This document shows, one piece after another, positions 60,496-64,000 of a stretch of 64,000 bases of DNA; position 1 is the stretch's first letter, and each line of letters opens with the position of its first letter. The DNA comes from Roseomonas haemaphysalidis (GTDB lineage Bacteria > Pseudomonadota > Alphaproteobacteria > Acetobacterales > Acetobacteraceae): contig NZ_CP061177.1 in NCBI RefSeq assembly GCF_017355405.1, positions 2,339,001 to 2,403,000 of the forward strand, written 5' to 3'. The notes beneath the pieces are model-generated. The model saw only the letters and a program-made list of their open reading frames with translations, did no database searches and had not been told where the DNA came from. The position numbers and the translations under genes are program-made.

Positions 60496-61743
60496 CTGCC
60501 ATCCTTCGCGGCGTTCGGGGCGCTTGGCCGCGCCCTGGCGACGCGCAACGCCCGCATCTTTTTTGGCGGCAGCATGGTGGCCTGGACGGGGCTGTGGATG
60601 CACCGCATCGCCGTCGGCTGGCTGGCCTGGGAGCTGACCCACAGCGCCTTCTGGGTCGGCATCGTCGCCTTCAGCGACCTGGCGCCGGCGGCGCTGATCA
60701 GCCCGGTGGCGGGTGCCGTGGCGGACCGGCTGGACCGGGTGCGGCTTACCACGGTGGCGCAGGGCGTCATCGCCTGCGAGGCGGCGACGGTCGCCACCCT
60801 GGTGGCGACGGGGCAGATGCGTTTGGAATACCTGGTGGCGCTGGAGCTTGCCAGCGGCACGGCCGCCAGCTTCCTGCAGCCGGCACGGCAAACCCTGCTG
60901 TCCGGCATCGTGCCCAGGGCGGACCTGCCGGCGGCGGTGGCCTGCAATTCCCTGGTGTTCAACGTTGCCCGCTTTATCGGCCCCGCCTTGGCGGGGCTGG
61001 TGATCGCGGGCTTCGGCGTGGCGCCCGCCGTCGCCTGCAATGCGGCGGCCTATACGCTGGCCCTGATCAGCATGCACTTCATGCGGGTGGACCCGGCGCA
61101 CCGGCGTGGCCACCCCTCGACCGGCAGCCTTTGGGGCGAGGTGCGGGAAGGCCTGGATTACGTCCGGCGCCACCCGGGCCTGGGGCCCTTGCTCGGCTAT
61201 GCGGCGATGATCGGCGTGCTGCTGCGCTGCGTGCAGGAACTGTTGCCGCCCTTCGTGGAACGGAACTTCGCGCGCGAAGCGGAATCGCTCGCCTTGCTGA
61301 CCGCCAGCTTCGGCGTCGGCGCGCTGGTGTCAGGCGTTTGGCTCACGGCGCGCGGGCGGCTGCAGGGCGCCACGCGGATCTCCATCATGTCGGGGCTGGC
61401 ACAGGCCATCGCCATCGCCGGCTTCGCCGCCACGGGGTGGTTTCCGTTCGGCGTGCTGTGCGCCACCCTGATCGGCGCCAGCGCGTCCTTGCACGGCATC
61501 TCCACCCAGCAGCTGGCGCAAACGGCGGCACGGCCGGAGATGCGCGGCCGGGTGCTGTCGTTGTGGGGCATGATCACCCGCGCCTGCCCGGCGCTCGGCG
61601 CGCTGATCCTGGGTGCTGCGGGGGAGGCCTTCGGGCTGCGCCTTCCGGTAATGGTCATGGTCGCGCTGGCGCTTCTGGTGTTTGCCTGGGGGCTGTCGCG
61701 CATCAAGCATATCGAGGCGTCGCTGGAGGTACCGCCCGGCTGA
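60496..61743 (+). CDS. Major facilitator superfamily transporter (MFS_3/EntS type)
   Basis: This membrane protein of about 415 residues has about 12 helices and MFS_3 family features: ARIFFGGSMVAWTGLWMHRIAVGWLAWELT, DLAPAALISPVAGAVADRLDRVRL (motif A), the LQPARQTLLSGIVPRADLPAAVACNS segment and RGRVLSLWGM. Members export siderophores or drugs or have unknown substrates. The start is unclear: no ATG, GTG or TTG occurs near the expected point, so a CTG at 60496 is proposed. The nearest ATG upstream (60385) would overlap the lipoprotein by 110 bp and add Arg/Pro-rich residues. Confidence 0.8.
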   Translation: MPSFAAFGALGRALATRNARIFFGGSMVAWTGLWMHRIAVGWLAWELTHSAFWVGIVAFSDLAPAALISPVAGAVADRLDRVRLTTVAQGVIACEAATVATLVATGQMRLEYLVALELASGTAASFLQPARQTLLSGIVPRADLPAAVACNSLVFNVARFIGPALAGLVIAGFGVAPAVACNAAAYTLALISMHFMRVDPAHRRGHPSTGSLWGEVREGLDYVRRHPGLGPLLGYAAMIGVLLRCVQELLPPFVERNFAREAESLALLTASFGVGALVSGVWLTARGRLQGATRISIMSGLAQAIAIAGFAATGWFPFGVLCATLIGASASLHGISTQQLAQTAARPEMRGRVLSLWGMITRACPALGALILGAAGEAFGLRLPVMVMVALALLVFAWGLSRIKHIEASLEVPPG

Positions 61744-61821
61744 AGCCGGTCGGCTTGCGGGTGGGTGCCCCGCAGCCTAGAAGCAGGCACCCACGTCACC
61801 ACCCAGGGAGCGCAGTGCGCC

Positions 61822-62172
61822 ATGAGCAAGATCACCCGCCACGAAAGCAACCCGGTCCTGTCCAACGCGGTGGAATACCACGGCTTCGTGTTTCTGGCCG
61901 GCGTCACGGCGCAGGACCTGTCCAAGGACGTCACGGACCAGACCAAGCAGGTGCTGGCGAAGATCGACGAGCTGCTGGAAAACCACGGCACCGACAAGAC
62001 CCGCCTGCTGCAGGCCCAGGTCTGGCTCAAGGACATCCGCGACCGCGACGCGCTGAACGCGGTGTGGACCCAGTGGCTGCCGGAGGGCGGCGCCCCGGTG
62101 CGCGCCTGCGTGGAAGCCAACATGGCCGACCCGCGCCATCTGGTGGAGATCATGATCACCGCCTGCCGGTGA
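61822..62172 (+). CDS. Rid-family protein (YjgF-like, second copy)
   Basis: This 116-residue protein shows the Rid core: VEYHGFVFLAGVTAQDLSKDVTDQTKQVLAKIDELL, LLQAQVWLKDIRDRDALNAVWTQWL and APVRACVEANMADPRHLVEIMI. Arg94 corresponds to the catalytic Arg105 of RidA. It is a smaller, single-domain member unlike the one at 37059. GGGAG precedes the ATG. It follows the MFS gene after 78 bp and is closed by a strong terminator. Confidence 0.88.
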   Translation: MSKITRHESNPVLSNAVEYHGFVFLAGVTAQDLSKDVTDQTKQVLAKIDELLENHGTDKTRLLQAQVWLKDIRDRDALNAVWTQWLPEGGAPVRACVEANMADPRHLVEIMITACR

Positions 62173-62205
62173 TTGCCTGCTAGACTTTCAATTTTATGGT
62201 TCACG

Positions 62206-62246
62206 AAACGGTGTGGCTGGGGAACCTGGCCACGCCGTTTTTGTTT
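62206..62246 (+). terminator. Rho-independent terminator of the Rid gene
   Basis: AAACGGTGTGGC (62206-62217) pairs with GCCACGCCGTTT (62229-62240) with one G-U pair, and TTTTTGTTTC runs on from the stem. This is the best intrinsic terminator in the window. Confidence 0.93.
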
Positions 62247-62311
62247 CTCGACGACGATTCCGGCCCTGTGGCAGATACATCGCAACACTGTTGCATTTCG
62301 TGCCGCAAGCC

Positions 62312-62331
62312 GATGTTATAGGATTAACATC
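62312..62331. promoter_or_regulatory. Perfect palindrome overlapping the CtrA box
   Basis: GATGTTA (62312-62318) and TAACATC (62325-62331) are exact inverted repeats with a six-base centre (TAGGAT). This is a typical operator geometry; it overlaps the left half of the CtrA box and the possible -10 element. Confidence 0.5.
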
Positions 62332-62338
62332 ACATTAA
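62324..62338 (+). promoter_or_regulatory. CtrA binding box
   Basis: TTAA-CATCACA-TTAA is a perfect match to the TTAA-N7-TTAA CtrA consensus of alphaproteobacteria. TTAA is rare in this high-GC sequence, so the match is unlikely by chance. It precedes the CHAP peptidoglycan hydrolase gene. Confidence 0.65.
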
Positions 62339-62490
62339 TCACTGCCGTGTGATGCTGGAACTGCCGAATCACAGTGCATTTCCGGCTGAAACACGCATTC
62401 GCATTGTCGTCACCTGAAACCCTTTGCTACCGCCTTGTTCACCGAAGCCGGCAACGGCCCGGTGGGGGCTACTAGGCGCGAGGGGGTTTC

Positions 62491-63246
62491 ATGCGGTTTT
62501 CGACCACGGCTCTGACTTTGGCTGTTCTTCTGGGTACCGCCGGTTTGGTGCCCCAGGTGGCGGATGCCGCCCCGACCAGCCGTGGTGGCCGTGAAACCGC
62601 GAAGCAGCAGCGTGCGATCCCGGTGGAGCAGAGCGCCGCCCTCAGCAGCAAGCCCACCACCGACAAGCCCGCGATGCGCATGTCTGCGGCGGCCGGCCTG
62701 GCGGCGCGCGCCGCCACCTATTCCGGTGGTCCGATCTCCTGCGTCCCTTATGTCCGCCAGGTGACCGGCATGGACATCATCGGCAACGCCCACACCTGGT
62801 GGGCCAGTGCCGCTGGCTCCTACGCCCGTGGCTCCCGTCCGGAGCGGGGCGCGGTGATGGCCTTCCGGTCCTCGGGCGGCATGCGCCTGGGCCATGTGGC
62901 GGTCGTGTCCCGCATCGTCAGCGCCCGCGAGGTCCTGATCGACCACGCCAACTGGGAAGGCCCCGGCATCCGCAAGGGCACCGTCATCCGGGGCGCTTCG
63001 GTGGTCGACGTCTCGGACCGCAACGACTGGAGCGCGGTGCGCGTGCAGGTGGGCCGCAGCGACGAGGCCTATGGCCGCGTGTACCCGACCTACGGCTTCA
63101 TCTATAACCGCCCCGACAACGGCCAGCGCATGATGACCGCCAGCGCCGGCGGCTTCGAGGAGCTGGCCGAGGCGCCGGCCTCGCCGCACGCCGCCCATCT
63201 GGCCGAGGTGTCCGCCGACCTCGCGCTCGGCAGCGCCCGCCGCTAA
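62491..63246 (+). CDS. Secreted CHAP-domain peptidoglycan hydrolase (NlpC/P60-like amidase/endopeptidase)
   Basis: This 251-residue protein has a signal peptide (1-26, ending VADA) and a CHAP domain at about 75-200 with catalytic Cys84 (ISCVPYVRQ), His135 (LGHVAVV) and Asn154 (IDHANW). The TWW and RPERGAVMAF segments are typical of the fold. CHAP enzymes cut peptide or amide bonds in peptidoglycan and often act in cell division or separation. A perfect CtrA box upstream links it to the cell cycle. An AG-rich GGCGCGAGGGGG precedes the ATG. A bidirectional hairpin separates it from thiE. Confidence 0.87.
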   Translation: MRFSTTALTLAVLLGTAGLVPQVADAAPTSRGGRETAKQQRAIPVEQSAALSSKPTTDKPAMRMSAAAGLAARAATYSGGPISCVPYVRQVTGMDIIGNAHTWWASAAGSYARGSRPERGAVMAFRSSGGMRLGHVAVVSRIVSAREVLIDHANWEGPGIRKGTVIRGASVVDVSDRNDWSAVRVQVGRSDEAYGRVYPTYGFIYNRPDNGQRMMTASAGGFEELAEAPASPHAAHLAEVSADLALGSARR

Positions 63247-63271
63247 GCGCGGACCAGCCCCCATCGTCCGC

Positions 63272-63312
63272 CGCGAAGGGCGGCCCAGGCATCGCCCGGG
63301 CCGCCCTTCGCG
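63272..63312. terminator. Terminator between the CHAP gene and thiE
   Basis: A 15 bp perfect stem, CGCGAAGGGCGGCCC (63272-63286) with its complement (63298-63312), closes an 11-base loop between two convergent genes and can serve both. Confidence 0.75.
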
Positions 63313-63315
63313 CAT

Positions 63316-63951
63316 TCAGGCAGCGGCAATGGCCGCGTTCATCGCCCGCACGCCGGCGCCGGCGCCCTCGGGGTGGTTCCACACCGCGCTGACCACGGCC
63401 AGGAAGTCAGCGCCCGCGCGCACCAGCGGCCCGCAGTTTTCGGGATTGATGCCGCCGATCGCCACACAGGGGACCTCGAAGATCGAGGACCACCATTCCA
63501 GCACCTCCACATCCGCCAGCTCCGTCACCGCCTTGGTGCTGGTGGGAAAGAAGGCGCCGAAGGCCACGTAGTCGGCCCCCAGCTCGCCCGCGCGCATCGC
63601 CAGGTGGCGGCTGTTCTGGCAGCTGATGCCGAGCATGCCATTGCCCAGCAGCTTGCGCGCGGCCGCGTGGTCGCCATCCTCCTGGCCCAGATGGGCGCCG
63701 TCGCAGCCGGTTTGCGCCGCCAGCTCCGCCCGGTCGTTCAGAAGAAAGGCCACATCGCGCGATTGCGCGACCGGCCGCAGCACGTCGATCGCGCGCCTCA
63801 CCGCGTCGTCGTCCACGTCCTTCAATCGCAGCTGCAGCGCCGCGACGTCGCCCGCATCCAGCGCGCGGGCAAGGGTGTCGGCGAAGGCGCGGGGCTCCAG
63901 CGCCGGCGGCGTGACCAGGTAAAGGCGGCAGCCTTCCTCACGGGCGGGCAT
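63316..63951 (-). CDS. thiE: Thiamine-phosphate synthase
   Basis: This 211-residue TIM-barrel enzyme couples hydroxymethylpyrimidine-PP and thiazole-P to thiamine monophosphate. Family motifs are [12 protein letters not shown] (pyrophosphate/Mg2+), [39 protein letters not shown] and [11 protein letters not shown] near the C-terminus, which bind the pyrophosphate and thiazole phosphate. Length is normal. It lies 3 bp after the preceding reading frame on the same strand, so it is likely the second or later gene of an operon entering from the right edge. Confidence 0.92.
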   Translation of the reverse strand: MPAREEGCRLYLVTPPALEPRAFADTLARALDAGDVAALQLRLKDVDDDAVRRAIDVLRPVAQSRDVAFLLNDRAELAAQTGCDGAHLGQEDGDHAAARKLLGNGMLGISCQNSRHLAMRAGELGADYVAFGAFFPTSTKAVTELADVEVLEWWSSIFEVPCVAIGGINPENCGPLVRAGADFLAVVSAVWNHPEGAGAGVRAMNAAIAAA

Positions 63952-63954
63952 GGC

Positions 63955-64000
63955 TCAGGCCCGGTCCGGGCGGCGGTTCGGCGTCATGCGGCAGGGCCCT
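63955..64000 (-). CDS. C-terminal fragment of the gene upstream of thiE (partial)
   Basis: The minus strand is open from the window edge to a TGA at 63957-63955. It gives 14 codons (GPCRMTPNRRPDRA) before a 3 bp gap to the thiE start. The tight spacing suggests a co-transcribed gene whose body lies outside the window. Too little is visible to identify it. Confidence 0.35.
   Translation of the reverse strand, partial: GPCRMTPNRRPDRA

Larger units (their letters stand above)
62247..62490. other. Regulatory intergenic region upstream of the CHAP gene
   Basis: This stretch is much richer in A+T than the rest of the window. It holds a 20 bp perfect dyad, a CtrA box and TTGCAT...TTATAG, a possible promoter with a 19 bp spacer. 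A downstream leader of about 150 nt has no ORF I would call real. Confidence 0.5.

Overview
The window looks like chromosomal DNA of a high-GC alphaproteobacterium, most probably of the Acetobacteraceae (Roseomonas-like). This is inferred from protein character, from the gene order (clpS beside a phasin, ihfA overlapping a merR gene, glmU-glmS) and from alphaproteobacterial-type regulatory sites: a CtrA box, EcfG-like promoters and a sigma-54 dctA promoter. I see no insertion sequence, integrase, phage gene or CRISPR array.

Positions 1-8.5 kb hold housekeeping and envelope genes: the 5' part of clpS, a phasin, a D,D-carboxypeptidase, a secreted EF-hand protein, tRNA-Val, a DUF3108 protein, gph and the coupled glmU-glmS pair. 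Positions 8.5-17.2 kb hold a tiny DUF3309 membrane protein, glutathione reductase, an esterase, an orphan ABC solute-binding protein, trmJ, a DUF305 protein, msrQ without msrP, cysS and a GreA/B-type factor. Positions 17.3-25.8 kb hold an enolase-superfamily dehydratase with a lactonase (sugar-acid catabolism), tRNA-Gln, ppx/gppA, rlmE, guaB, an rsmB-like methyltransferase, ihfA-merR and tRNA-Pro.

Positions 25.8-43.4 kb are more accessory: a secreted glycosidase-like protein, an SDR, a beta-keto-acid cleavage enzyme, a two-gene DNA-repair pair (MBL nuclease and ATP-dependent ligase), DUF1328, tRNA-His, a BenE transporter, a three-gene xpaC-telA operon that starts with an undescribed 51-residue membrane protein, a PLP amino-acid operon (dehydratase, Rid protein, D-threonine-aldolase-like enzyme), and the dctBD two-component system divergent from dctA, which carries a textbook sigma-54 promoter.

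Positions 43.5-56.9 kb form one tightly packed ten-gene operon: two different hydantoinase/oxoprolinase A-B pairs flank a solute-binding protein, an SDR, a three-subunit flavin/iron-sulfur dehydrogenase of the opine-oxidase/HcnABC type and a small-molecule kinase. This is the strongest candidate for an undescribed catabolic system: ATP-dependent opening of a cyclic amide followed by oxidation of the released amine or amino acid. The substrate cannot be read from sequence.

Positions 57-64 kb hold a Pro/Gly-rich secreted protein, a BASS-type transporter divergent from a LysR regulator, an unknown 173-residue protein, a lipoprotein, an MFS exporter, a second Rid protein, a CHAP-domain peptidoglycan hydrolase with a perfect CtrA box upstream, and thiE. 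Most genes are ordinary chromosomal functions. Many operons use 1-8 bp stop/start overlaps and TTG or GTG starts.
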